Assembly (NCBI RefSeq): GCF_000003815.2
Contig: NC_049984.1
Span: 10,612,234-10,676,233, forward strand
Origin: Branchiostoma floridae
Lineage: Eukaryota; Chordata; Leptocardii; Amphioxiformes; Branchiostomatidae
Direction: 5' to 3'
Length of the DNA stretch: 64,000 nt
Part shown: in pieces, positions 1 through 10,311 of the stretch
Layout of the letters: every line of letters begins with the position of its first letter
Numbering within the stretch: position 1 is the stretch's first letter
Translations under genes and position numbers: made by a program
Notes under the pieces: model-generated
What the model saw: only the letters and a program-made list of their open reading frames with translations
Databases searched by the model: none
What the model was told of the DNA's origin: nothing

Positions 1-18
1 TAACTTTCTTGCTTCTCT

Positions 19-1932
19 TCAGTGTGATTGTACAACTCCTGATAAACAATGTGCCTCGTGTGTTTCACAAAGCTCTACATATCCCTCGCTGCTGTAGGCC
101 ACATGCCTACAAGGGTAACACAGATAAAGAGGGTTGTGATCTCCTTTTTTTTCAAGATACCTTACTGCATGTTTGTACAGGTGAGATGCAGTGGAAAAGT
201 CCGTGTTACAATACTTGCATGCAAGTTTCTTGCCAACTTTCACACGTTCTCTGTACTTCTTCCTTTTTCGTTTAAGCTTTGCATGATTGGGGGCAGTTCC
301 ATTATTTCTTGCCTTCTTCCTGTAAACATTGTCATCTGATGCTTCAGGGTGCTCATCAGGATCTACAGCTGAAGAACAATCAGAATTATCAATCTGAGTC
401 AATTTCTTCTTCCTTTTCTTTCGTTTCTTCTCACTCCGAACCCTGCGATCATTTTGCATGTTCCTTTCCGTGGTGACATCAACATTGGTCTCCTTACTGG
501 CTTCTTCCCTGTTACTCTCTTCTTTCACGGCTTCCCCTTGATTTCTGGTTGCAGATTCCTCAACATTTTGCATGCTGCTTTCCGTCTCTGACTTCATGCC
601 AGCTGTCTCATTGGGAATGTCTGTGGTGGCATCGGGAGAGTCTTCATCATTGACTGTTTCACCAAGGGCTGCTGCTGCTCTCAGGTGTTTCTCAGTTTTA
701 AGGTGTGCTTCTAATCTAGATGGATAACTGTACTCATATTTACATATGTCACAGTAGGTATCCTGTCCTTCATTGCCTCTCTTGATATCTTCCCCCACTT
801 TGACTGTTGTATCCTTGTTAGACTTCTCCCTGGTATTGGTTGTGGCTTTACCGGCTGCTTGGATATGTCTTTTACTAGAAAGGTGTTTTTCCAATTTCGA
901 ATAGGACCAAAAATCCTTTTGACAAACTTCACAATAGCTCTCACTTTGGGCTGTACCGCCAAGAGCTGCCACTACTCTGAGGTGCTTTTCAGTCTTAAGG
1001 TGTGCCTTTAACCTGGATGGATAACCGTAATCATATTTACATACGTCACAGTAGGTATCCTGTACGTCAGTATCCATCTTTGAAGCAGAATCTGTGGCAT
1101 CAGGAGTGTCTTCATCATGAAGTCTGTCTCCATCCTCTATGTCTTCTGGACCAAATCCACAACCGTCGTCAGAGCTGAAATCATCATTGACACAGTCCAC
1201 TGTCATGGCCATGGAAGGACTCCTGGATCTTTCACCTTCTCCTGACCCGTTCTCCTTGGTTTTCTCAGCATTCTTTTTAGCATAGCCAACTTTTATATGA
1301 TGTGCTTTGCTGGCAAAATGTTGCTTGAGTTTGAAGGTGTTGCTAAACTCCATTGCACACGCCTTACAGGAAAAGTCCATCCTTGATGTGTGTTGTTGTA
1401 GAAAGAATGGAATCTTCCTTGGTTCTTCAGGTTGATCCTCCACATCCACACATTCCACAGTCATAATCATTGGAAGTCTGTCTGATTCTTCTGTGTCCTC
1501 AAGGGACTGGCTATGCACATTCTCAGCATCATCTCTTTCACTTTCAGATATTGGACTCTGGAAGGAGCTTGATCCAGGGTGATTTTCATTCTGTGTGCCA
1601 GGACCAGTTTTGTCGGTGCATGTAGCTGTGAATGCCTCCGATAATACGTCTACCTTGTCATCTTCTTCTGAATTGGCGACCCTAAAATAGTCAGAACATT
1701 TTGAGGCACTGTCACTGGCCACAGGAATGTGGCAAGTTTTACCTTCATCTATCTGAGACTTTTTGCCCGCCAGACGAACACAAGAGAACTTTCTGTGCTG
1801 GACGTAGTTGTCCAGTCCTTGGATGACCATTTTGCAGGCCCGACACTGATGGGTATCATCGTCCTCCTCTTCCATTGTTACTGCACCTACAGTCAAAAGA
1901 TGGTGTTTAGTCATGGTTTCATTAGATATCAT
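19..1932 (-). CDS. C2H2/C2HC zinc-finger protein, 637 aa, single long exon
   Basis: An uninterrupted reading frame of 637 codons runs from ATG at 1932 to TGA at 21..19. A second in-frame ATG at 1914 or a third at 1875 could also serve as the start. The N-terminus carries a C2HC finger (C30, C33, H46, C51; spacing CX2CX12HX4C). About six more fingers follow, near residues 186, 290, 330, 391 and 567 and at the C-terminus. Those at ~290 and ~391 share the motif YPSRL[KE]AHLKTEKHLR and are an internal duplication. The mid fingers have the short H-X5-H spacing typical of U1/matrin-type fingers, which often bind RNA or nucleosome-free DNA. Acidic, Ser/Glu-rich linkers separate the fingers, and a basic KKRKKRKKK-like stretch near residue 500 may be a nuclear signal. 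The product is probably a nuclear nucleic-acid-binding protein; no orthology is claimed. It is divergent to the zinc-finger gene at 5517, which has the same N-terminal finger. A downstream exon beyond the window edge cannot be excluded. Confidence 0.85.
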   Translation of the reverse strand: MISNETMTKHHLLTVGAVTMEEEDDDTHQCRACKMVIQGLDNYVQHRKFSCVRLAGKKSQIDEGKTCHIPVASDSASKCSDYFRVANSEEDDKVDVLSEAFTATCTDKTGPGTQNENHPGSSSFQSPISESERDDAENVHSQSLEDTEESDRLPMIMTVECVDVEDQPEEPRKIPFFLQQHTSRMDFSCKACAMEFSNTFKLKQHFASKAHHIKVGYAKKNAEKTKENGSGEGERSRSPSMAMTVDCVNDDFSSDDGCGFGPEDIEDGDRLHDEDTPDATDSASKMDTDVQDTYCDVCKYDYGYPSRLKAHLKTEKHLRVVAALGGTAQSESYCEVCQKDFWSYSKLEKHLSSKRHIQAAGKATTNTREKSNKDTTVKVGEDIKRGNEGQDTYCDICKYEYSYPSRLEAHLKTEKHLRAAAALGETVNDEDSPDATTDIPNETAGMKSETESSMQNVEESATRNQGEAVKEESNREEASKETNVDVTTERNMQNDRRVRSEKKRKKRKKKLTQIDNSDCSSAVDPDEHPEASDDNVYRKKARNNGTAPNHAKLKRKRKKYRERVKVGKKLACKYCNTDFSTASHLYKHAVRYLEKKGDHNPLYLCYPCRHVAYSSEGYVELCETHEAHCLSGVVQSH

Positions 1933-2314
1933 ATAACATCATGGGTATCAATTGATAATGCTATGAATGATATATAACAGACATGAATGATTCAGGTGTG
2001 ACAAGATGTTCAGTGTGATAGTAACCAGTTGTTGCTGCAAAGCTGGTGCGTTATGCCTAGACTTAATAGCAGTTAAGAGTAGAGCAGAGTAGAGTACTGG
2101 TTGAACCATCCATATACAGGTATGATCATAGTTGACAGAATATATATGGCCATGTCATCATAACCTGGTTTCCATCCTATTTTTTCCATGCTATGGCCAC
2201 CAAACCTCAGTGACTGATGTATGTTACTGAAGTAGTTGATAAAAAATATAAAAATTACCAGTCACAATTTAGTATACTGTCTGGAGCAAATATACAAAAG
2301 TAACGGTCTCCTCT

Positions 2315-2538
2315 GTCAGCACTGGAACACCAGTGCTGAAGTGGTCGTCAGCACTGGAAGTCCAGTGCTGAGCCGGCGTCAGCACTGGAAATCCAGTGCT
2401 GAGGCAGCTTCAGCACTCGAAGCCCTCCTGTCAGCACTGGAAACCGAGTGCTGAGACTACAATCAGCACTGGATTTCCAGTGCTGAGGACATTTCAGCTC
2501 TGGAAATCCAGTGCTGACAAATATTCTGCACTGGAAAC
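2315..2538. repeat. Left array of ~8 short hairpin units
   Basis: Each unit is an imperfect palindrome with the 10-nt arm TCAGCACTGG, a loop of about 4 variable nucleotides and the complementary arm CCAGTGCTGA. Units recur every ~31-36 bp with short unrelated spacers. Several units have compensating or one-sided changes, for example CACTCG or CCGAGTGC. The array lies just inside the left terminal inverted repeat. Confidence 0.85.
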
Positions 2539-2626
2539 CGAGTATAAAATGTATAAAGTTGGTGAAAAGAACTTACATTCTGTAACAAAATATAAATGGA
2601 CAACTGTATTATACAATGTTTTTAAA

Positions 2627-3062
2627 TGATGCTTCTTTGCCGCACAAGCAGAATGTGTCGTCCACCTGTAACTACCTATTCTTTGTAAAAAAAAACAAAA
2701 AAACAAGCGATCTCTTTACCACACAGATAGACCAACTGTTAGTTGTCTAACTCTGACTACCTATTGTTTTTTAAATGATGCTACTTTGCCGCACAAGCAG
2801 AATGTGTCGTCCATCTGTAACTACCTATTCTTTGTAAAAAAAAAAAAACAAGCGATCTCTTTACCACACAGATAGACCAACTGTTAGTTGTCTAACTCTG
2901 ACTACCTATTGTTTTTTAAATGATGTTACTTTGCCGCACAAGCAGAATGTGTCGTCCACCTGTAACTACCTATTATTTGTAAGAAAAAAAGCGATCTCTT
3001 TACCACACAGACTAACTGTTAGTAGTCTACCTCTGACTAAAAAGACACTACTTTGCCACAAG
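2627..3062. repeat. Three tandem copies of a ~147-bp unit
   Basis: Copies begin at about 2627, 2776 and 2921 with TGATG[CT]T[AT]CTTTGCCGC-like sequence. Periods are 149 and 145 bp, differing mainly in A-run length. The third copy decays after ~3000. The repeat separates the two hairpin arrays of the 2291-3794 element. Confidence 0.85.
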
Positions 3063-3312
3063 TATAGAATATGTGATTTGTTGATTTAAAATTTTCGTAT
3101 CAATTGACCAAACGAAAAGAAACTTGAGTGCCATTAACTGTATACACAATTAACAATATCACAAGTGTCTACTCTAGTCTAAAGCTAGTAAAAGCTAGTG
3201 CCACGCAAGATCTGCTTGGAGATTAAATAACACGCATAGATATACCTAAGTCTAAAGGAAATAACTCAGACAGCCGTACGGACGCATGCTACTAGTACAC
3301 GAATATTACGTT

Positions 3313-3780
3313 CAGCACTGGAACGTTCCAGTGCTTTATAAACGTCAGCACTGGAAGCCCAGAGCTGAAGTTTTTACAGCACTGGTCTTCCAGTGCTGAA
3401 AAGTTCCAGAGCACTGGTAAATCCAGTGCTGAACCCGTTACTTTTGTATATCAGCACTCGGTTCCAGTGCTGACGGCGGTTTCAGCACTGGGTAACCTGG
3501 GTTTCAGCACTGGGTAACCTCTGCCGCGAGTTCAGCACTGGTACCCGAGTGCTGACGGCAGTTCAGCACTGGAAAACCAGTGCTCGGAGAAGTTCAGCAC
3601 TGGAAATCCAGTGCTCTCATTGGGTTCAGCACTGGAATTCCAGTGCTGAGGGAGCTTCAGCACTCGAACAAGGCCGTTCCGCACTGGAAAACCAGTGCTG
3701 ACGTTTCTTCAGCACTGGAAAACCAGTGCTGAGGCCGATTCGACCCATTGATTCAGCACTGGAACACCAGTGCGGAACCC
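3313..3780. repeat. Right array of ~15 short hairpin units
   Basis: The same palindromic unit as at 2315-2538 (arms CAGCACTGG and CCAGTGCTG) recurs about 15 times up to the right terminus. Loops differ between units and some units have lost one arm, for example the two at ~3480-3520. A copy of the terminal repeat at 3435-3450 interrupts the array. Confidence 0.85.
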
Positions 3781-4007
3781 GTTACTTTTGTATACTTGCC
3801 TGTCTGGACGACTGGGGTTCCCATACTGCAATTTTTGTTTAACGGTGGCTCACATATGCACTCCCTCAGTAAACACTGTGCAGGGGCCCCTGGGTGAGTA
3901 TGACTACAATAGGATGGCACCCTGGCATGTTTCATCAGGCGATTGCCCCAAACTTACAGTTTCTCTGCAAAGATTGATGCTTGCTAGCAATTATACGCTT
4001 GTTTATA

Positions 4008-4105
4008 GGGCCTTCACACTGAAACAGAATTAACAGGAATCAAGCAGAACCAACCGGAATTAAGTATTTGCAAATATAAATTTTCTTGCCCTCGTGTGAA
4101 GGGCC
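4008..4105. mobile_element. Small MITE-like inverted repeat (98 bp)
   Basis: Ends GGGCCTTCACAC and GTGTGAAGGGCC are inverted repeats about 98 bp apart. GG-starting termini resemble PIF/Harbinger elements, whose duplications are usually TWA. Here the flanks are ATA and TTA, so a clean duplication is not seen. No coding capacity. Confidence 0.5.
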
Positions 4106-5495
4106 TTATTTTAAATAGTAAAAACATTGCATTTGACCACAATACCAGACTGCCAATACCAGTAACCACAAAGCAGAGAATGGGTTCCAACACACAGAAA
4201 ATACATTTAACGTTATCTTTGTAATCAATGAAAGCTAATCCCAGCAAGGAAGTCTGCAAAACCATTGTTTGGACAAAAATTACGGTCCACGCCTAAAGCA
4301 ACCCCCCTCCCCATAACATAAAATAATCGTTAAAAGATTGCCGTGATTCTAGATAAATGTAGCCTTCGACATGAACACATATGTCTATATGTTTACGTGG
4401 TCTCGGCATGAATAGTATTTTAGCTTTATCGTTTATCATAGCGAAGAAAACTTCCAAAACTTACCCTGAACCCTGAACGGGTCGCGTCACTCCAGTTGAC
4501 CTGGCGAAGGAAGGAAACATAGCGCATCATTTGACGACATAAATGATGTTTACAAAAGTAAGCCATTTGAGCATTCCAACACATAATTTCATAATTTTTT
4601 ATTATAAAAAAATGATTAAACTATACAAAGAAAACTTTTACTCATTTGCTATGATCTAGGTCGCTTTTGAAGCTCATTCAGTTATTCGAATCTTCGGAAA
4701 ACAATACCCTACTGTTTGTATACAGGATTTCAGCTGGGATAGCTACAAAACATTTTGTTCCTTGCTTGCAAGGCTGAATTGATAGTCAGAGGCCCTCTAG
4801 AAGACGCAGAAATGTCCAGATCTTGTGTAAGTTGTTTTGGAGTTATAAAACTAACCGCTGTAAACTAATGATTCCACATAGTCAATGATTAGTCACCCTT
4901 TGTATCTTTGCCCCCTTCTCATTCTTCAAGTTCAAAGTCAAAGGAAGTTTTTGTAACCTCATTGATTCTTCCAACTAATCCAAGGACGTTATATGAGACC
5001 TTGATTTTACTTAAAAGGACAGCACATAAGGTCTCTACTATGGTCCTTATTACACTTAAGGAGGTTATGACATCCCTATTGCTCCTTATTAGTTGTACAT
5101 GTGCAAAGTGAAACTGCCTGCCAATGTTTTTCCTGGGATTGATAATGAATGTCATTTGAAAGAAGAAAAAGTCACATTTAATTCCAGCTCAATTATTACC
5201 TTGAAGTTTGTGAATCTTGTAGCAATACCCCCGGTAGATTGCAATGTGAGTGTTTGCAGTGGTTTTAAGTTTGTGATAGCATTACACTTACTATATAGTC
5301 ACATATTGTATGGTAATACTTTGCAGTGAAGGGGTCACTGCGAAAACATATCAAAAACCACAAAAATTTAAAGAATTACAGTAACATGTGTTTTGTTCAG
5401 AGATTAACGTCACCCTCTGAATTACCTGTATTACATGACTGTTTTAGGGACTGTTTTACATGTAACAGACAGATTTTTTTATACATCATAAACAG
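4106..5495. other. Intergenic/5' region upstream of the + strand zinc-finger gene
   Basis: No convincing gene or RNA was seen. The short open frames here lack domain content and look random. A splice-acceptor-like site ending at 5495 (aacag|aacctg), 21 nt before the ATG at 5517, suggests that a noncoding first exon of the zinc-finger gene may lie somewhere in this stretch. Confidence 0.4.
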
Positions 5496-5516
5496 AACCT
5501 GCCTTTGCTGGAGGCA

Positions 5517-8074
5517 ATGGACAAGCATCACTGTCTGGCCTGTGATACCGTGGTGAAAGGGCTTGACCAGTACATTCTTCACAAAAGGCAAAACTGTCCA
5601 GCAATACTGTTGGTCAGGGGTACTTCCAATGATGCAAGTACAAGTTCAATGCAAAACAAAGAATCAACAACAGAAAATGGACATCCCAATCAAACAGCAA
5701 TTTCAGCCACTGGCAGTTTTCAAGATGGCAGCAGTCAAGAAAAGAACCAAGCCAATGAAGCATCCGATGAGAAAGAATTGCTCAGCACTGCTCTGGACAC
5801 AAACAACCTTCCTACAGTAGACCAGAGGTTGCTATGTACAAGAAGTAATAGTCACAGACTGTATAACATAGAAGGGTTTCTACACATGACCACAGAAACT
5901 AAGACTGGCAGTCAATGTAAGGAAAGTCAGAAGACAGACAGTGACAGAACAGTCAATGTGGAAGGTCCTAGTTCTCGGTCTGATAAAATCCGTCCTTACA
6001 TTGATAGGGAAAGATCAACAACAGACCAAAGTTCAAAGTTGCAAGACGAGGCATTAAAGACAAGTATTGAAACCAAGCCACAAGAGGATGAAGACAAGGA
6101 TAAAAGTACAGTAAACAAGCACTGGTGCAATGTTTGCAAGACATACTTGTCAGCTACAGCACTAAACAGGCATTTTACGAGTAAAAGACACAAGTACCAG
6201 GTTTCCTCTGTAAATAACTCAAAGGAAAAATTAGATAGTTGCCATAGCCCACCAACTGATGCCACAGTCAATGGAACAAAGATGTCTTCAAAGGATGTTA
6301 AAAATCAAGGGAGTGAAGAACATATTACAAAACTAGCAGCTTCCTTAAATGCACCAAAAAGGATATGTAGGCAGAGAAGGAAGAGAAAGTTGCCATCAGA
6401 GGGAACGCCAGCAGAGAACAACTTCAGACGAAAAAGAAATGCCCAAAGGTCAAGCACTTGTCTAGACAAGAAGATTGATTCAGAACAAAGTGATGACTTA
6501 GAACAGCAGTATTGTTGCAGTGAATGTCCTTTTAGAACTGCCTACAAGGCTTCCCTACGGAGACACTTTCAAACATTTCACAGCCTCCACCTCTGTGGGC
6601 AATGCGACAAAACGTTTGTAACAAGCGAGGATTGTGCTGCCCACCAGAGGGAAGTGCATGGTACTATAAGGCGTAGAACTGGACACGAGTGCAGTGATTG
6701 TGATGCCAAGTTTTCCACAGAAGAGGATCTTAATATTCACAGGCGTGAGAGAAGGCACATGCTGTACTGGGGAAGCACCTGTGTGTTCTGTGGGAAGACA
6801 GTATCTAAAGGTCCATGTTTAAAAGGACACATTCAGGCAGTCCATCTGGGTGAGAAGCCACACAAGTGTCAACACTGCTCCTATTCTACAGCATGGGTGG
6901 CCGATCTTCGCATGCATGTCAAGCGCCACCTGAACATCAAACCCTTCAAGTGTCCCGAGTGTGACTACACAGCAGTCCGTATGGCAGCAGTGAAAAAACA
7001 CCAACAGACGCACGGGGAGGGGGAGCCAAGAAGACTGTGCGACATTTGTGGGAAGAGCTTTGCTGGGAATCTGCAACGGCACATGACTCTCCACGAGGGC
7101 CATAAACCTTTTGAGTGCCCCCACGACGGTTGTACCTATGCTTCCACTTTCAAACAGGGACTGACTGACCACGTCCAGAGTGTTCACAAGGCAGACAAGA
7201 GTATTGTGTGTGAGGAGTGCGGCTTTGCAACCACCACGGAAAAACTGATGAAGTGGCACAAACGGAGGAAACACAGTGCTGAGAAACCACACAAGTGTGA
7301 CCAGTGCAACTATGCTACCACCTGGCAGCCTCATCTCATCAGGCACAAGCGCACACACACAGGTGAGAGCATTGTTGCTATGATTCCAGAATTTACAGTA
7401 ACATGTATGAATTCGTATCTAACATTAGCTTAAAATATGTCCTTAACTTCTTATTGTGTATCTGAATAAATGCTCAAATATTGTCTTGGAAATATTGTAC
7501 AATTAAAAGTGTACATCAAAAGCAAATGTCACTTCTATTGTTGATTAGATGAGGTTTAGTTTCATAATTCAGATCATTTGGTTACCACATTCTGCTGATA
7601 GTTTAACTGCCAGTTTCTAACAATGATATTTCACACACATTTACAAGATATTGGTATACCTAATATCTCTTTCTGTATATCATTCTGTCATGTTTTACAG
7701 GAGAGAAGCCATACAACTGTCCCCACTGCCCGTACCGTGCCAACAATGTGGAGAACCTGCGTAAGCACATTCTCAAGACCAAGAAACACGAAGGGTTGAA
7801 GCAGTACGTCTGTAAGTGGTGTCCCTACAACACCAACAGTCAGTACGACTTCTCCCACCACCTCAGGAATGCCCACCCAGGGGAAGACCTGGGGATCAGG
7901 CCGACATTTGTCCTCGGGATCAACAGAGGGGTTGCCAAAATGAAGTCTGTACGAAGCCAGGATAAGTTAAGCCAGTTAGCTGCAGCTTCAGTAGTAGAGT
8001 TGGAGCATGATGATACTGTTTGTGCAGAGGAGCAGGGTACCTTGTCAGATATGGTGTCTTCACAGCAAAAGTAA
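5517..8074 (+). CDS. Poly-C2H2 zinc-finger protein, 739 aa, two coding exons
   Basis: The coding sequence is join(5517..7362, 7701..8074), 2220 nt including TAA. The intron 7363-7700 has GT...AG ends and phase 1; splicing restores the inter-finger linker HTGEKPYNC, strong support for the junction. The ATG at 5517 has a good context (G at -3 and +4). The N-terminus MDKHHC starts a C2HC finger (C6, C9, H22, C27) with the same spacing as the divergent gene at 1932. A single U1-type finger lies near residue 201. About twelve tandem C2H2 fingers run from ~331 into exon 2, some joined by TGEKP-type linkers (GEKPHKC, AEKPHKC). That array predicts a sequence-specific DNA-binding nuclear protein, probably a transcription regulator. 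The N-terminal third is Ser/Gln/Thr-rich and low complexity. Without the splice the first exon would read only a short unrelated tail. No ortholog name is claimed. Confidence 0.9.
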
Positions 8075-10247
8075 CAATACCAGGTGGAAAAAAAAATGAA
8101 AATTGTCTCTGAAAATGGGGAAGGTTGAAAGTAATGTTAACAACAATTTGAACATGATAGTTGTTTTCTTGAGATAATGACATGACTCATAGCTATCAAT
8201 TTTTCCTTGCGTACAAAAGGCTGCAACATGATGGTTTTGTTGGTTTGACAGCAATATCAATGGCTGCCTAAGCCTTCATACATCTCTTTATTTGTATGAA
8301 GTACTGTGCGAAAACAAACGTACAGATAAAATTTTACCCGAGATCCCAATTGATCACACTTAAGCTCAGGAGTGGTTCCAATTATTTGGTGACTAGGAGA
8401 CCCTGAGGGAGGCAAGTCCTGGGAAGGGCATTCTTGGGGCTGCACCCATCTAAAGAAAGGGACACAAAGTGGGAGTCACGTGTTCGAGGGGGTGTACCGA
8501 GCATTTTAGAGGGGAAGGGCTAGCCACCCCTGCCTGTAAAAATATACTCAGCTACTGAAACAGCGAGGAAAATTGCTGATCTATGTGCCACCAGGCACAA
8601 AGATGATGCTTCCTGTATTTTTCATGAAACTCATACAAGTTTGATGAAATTCATACAAATTTTATTTAATTCTTAGGCACGCCAAATGCAATGTACTTGA
8701 GTGATATTTTATCATGTGTTGCATTTTTACAATAACATGTAATTGAAAAGAGAGTGATGGGCTCTCCTACTCTGTAAATTAATCCTGCATTATAACATAC
8801 AAATCCTTATCTACAATTAAATTCATGGAGCAACATTTGTCAAAGTACTTCTTTTTTCTTGTTCATTGTGTATGTAGTTCATATCAGTACAACTGGAACA
8901 TTGATATATGATGGAGTATGGATTACTTAGAAGCAAGACTTTGTGATGTATGTTAGATTGTTGAAAACGAAGCAGTTTGATGTATTATAGCCCATAGAGT
9001 GTTCCTAAGCACCCATATTGTAGAACTGTTCAAGACCTGGTCTGAACAGGAAGACATATTTGCATGCCTAAAAGGTCCCTAATGCAAAGTCAATACCTTA
9101 GTCAAGCATCAAAAGAATGATAAAATATATCTGACAAAAGTCACAGTGCAGTATCTATCATGCCTGAACAAAGTAGTCATGTGGCCATACATCACCTACT
9201 GTGCATTGAAGCTGATACATAAGCACTAGACTAACACAATGGAGCAAAATTTCATTATATAGAATGAGAAGTGGCAAAGTAGAAAGACAGTATTTCCTAT
9301 TTCAGATTGGAGATATGTGATTCATGATCATAGGTTTAAAAGTAAGTGATTCTGACTTTCTGGATATAATTAAATTCATAAATACATCATATTCCTGACA
9401 GTGGGGAACTAATATGTTATACGCTGGTAAGTTCAATCGAAATATGTCGGTGTATATATATAATATAGGCACAAACAAAGACGGTACCTGCACATGTAAA
9501 ATGAGGAATTCGAGTGCTTACGTGTCTATTGCTTTTTATGAAGATCCAATTACGAGTTCGCTCCAGGCCGCTACCAGTGCGCTGGTTCTCCGTTTGTAGA
9601 GCTCTTCACAATGAACGTCATCAGGGTAAATCATTACCTGATGCTTCCTCACTTAGGTAATTGCGCGACAGATTGCCAAAACGTTACCGTAAAAGCAAAG
9701 GGTCTTCAAAACATGCGATTTCTCGGTCTGTTATCGATCTGTATTGTAGCATAGTGCCGGGTTTGGTGATCTTGTCCCGCCCTCCCGGATTTTAATTGTT
9801 TCAAACTATTTCTGTACACACCATAGCCCAGAGGGTGTATTTTATATTTGATACGTGACATTTTTTCAAGTGTTATTTTCCCTAGTGCCGGATTACGATT
9901 AGTGCGATCATTTATGACATGGAGACCACATACTACATGAAGGACTACGTCTGTAAAAGTGCATGTAATTCAACCAAGTCTCATTTCGTGAGATCGTAAA
10001 GTAGGGACTTTCCGAGCAACCTGTGAATTTTAATTCACAACACTGCCCTAGCCTAGAGCTTTACGAGGAGGTATTCACGGACGCTGCCAGATGCTTCCAA
10101 TTTTCTACACCGTACGTTGGACAAAATCATCATCGAAGTCTGTATAAGCATCGCTCAGGTCGTCATCAGAAGACATTCGACCAGGAACCTGTTGAGTCCA
10201 TCGTGGTATACAAAGAAGCCGTTGAAGGTATAGAGCTGTGGAGAAAC
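8075..10247. other. Intergenic and 5'UTR region before Ca8 exon 1A
   Basis: This stretch holds the 3'UTR of the zinc-finger gene and the promoter/5'UTR of Ca8 isoform A. The frame leading into exon 1A stays open from ~10023, but it contains no ATG before 10248. No other gene, tRNA or clear repeat was recognised. Confidence 0.4.
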
Positions 10248-10311
10248 ATGTCGGGAGCGGCAGAGGCGGGTGAGACACAGCTGGAAGAGGACTGGGGATA
10301 CTATGGTGAAG
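10248..10311 (+). CDS. Ca8: Ca8 alternative first coding exon 1A
   Basis: This exon encodes 21 residues ending [13 protein letters not shown] plus one base, followed by the donor G|GTAAGC. Phase 1 joins exon 2 at 22325 to give GEGLSEWGL, matching the vertebrate Ca8 order WGYEEG-VEWGL. The ATG has A at -3. It is the first ATG in a frame that is open for 225 nt upstream, so the upstream part is probably 5'UTR. Confidence 0.8.

Larger units (their letters stand above)
2291..3794. mobile_element. Non-autonomous inverted-repeat element filled with short hairpins
   Basis: The element is bounded by a perfect 16-bp terminal inverted repeat: TATACAAAAGTAACGG at 2291-2306 and its exact reverse complement at 3779-3794. 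A third copy of the right-hand terminus lies at 3435-3450, suggesting nesting or internal duplication. The target-site duplication is ambiguous because the ends are self-complementary (TA or TATA). A TA duplication would suit a Tc1/mariner-like mobiliser, but this is inference. Inside are two arrays of short hairpins and a ~147-bp tandem triplication. No transposase reading frame is visible. The element occupies the intergenic space of the divergent zinc-finger pair. Confidence 0.7.

Noticed and set aside
2315-3780. Regularly interspaced palindromes that look like a CRISPR array
   Set aside because: Spacers are only ~8-12 bp, the repeats vary, there are no cas genes, and the surroundings are metazoan genes. 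It is an inverted-repeat element instead.
6819-7358. 179-codon minus-strand open frame
   Set aside because: Shadow of the zinc-finger coding exon on the other strand.
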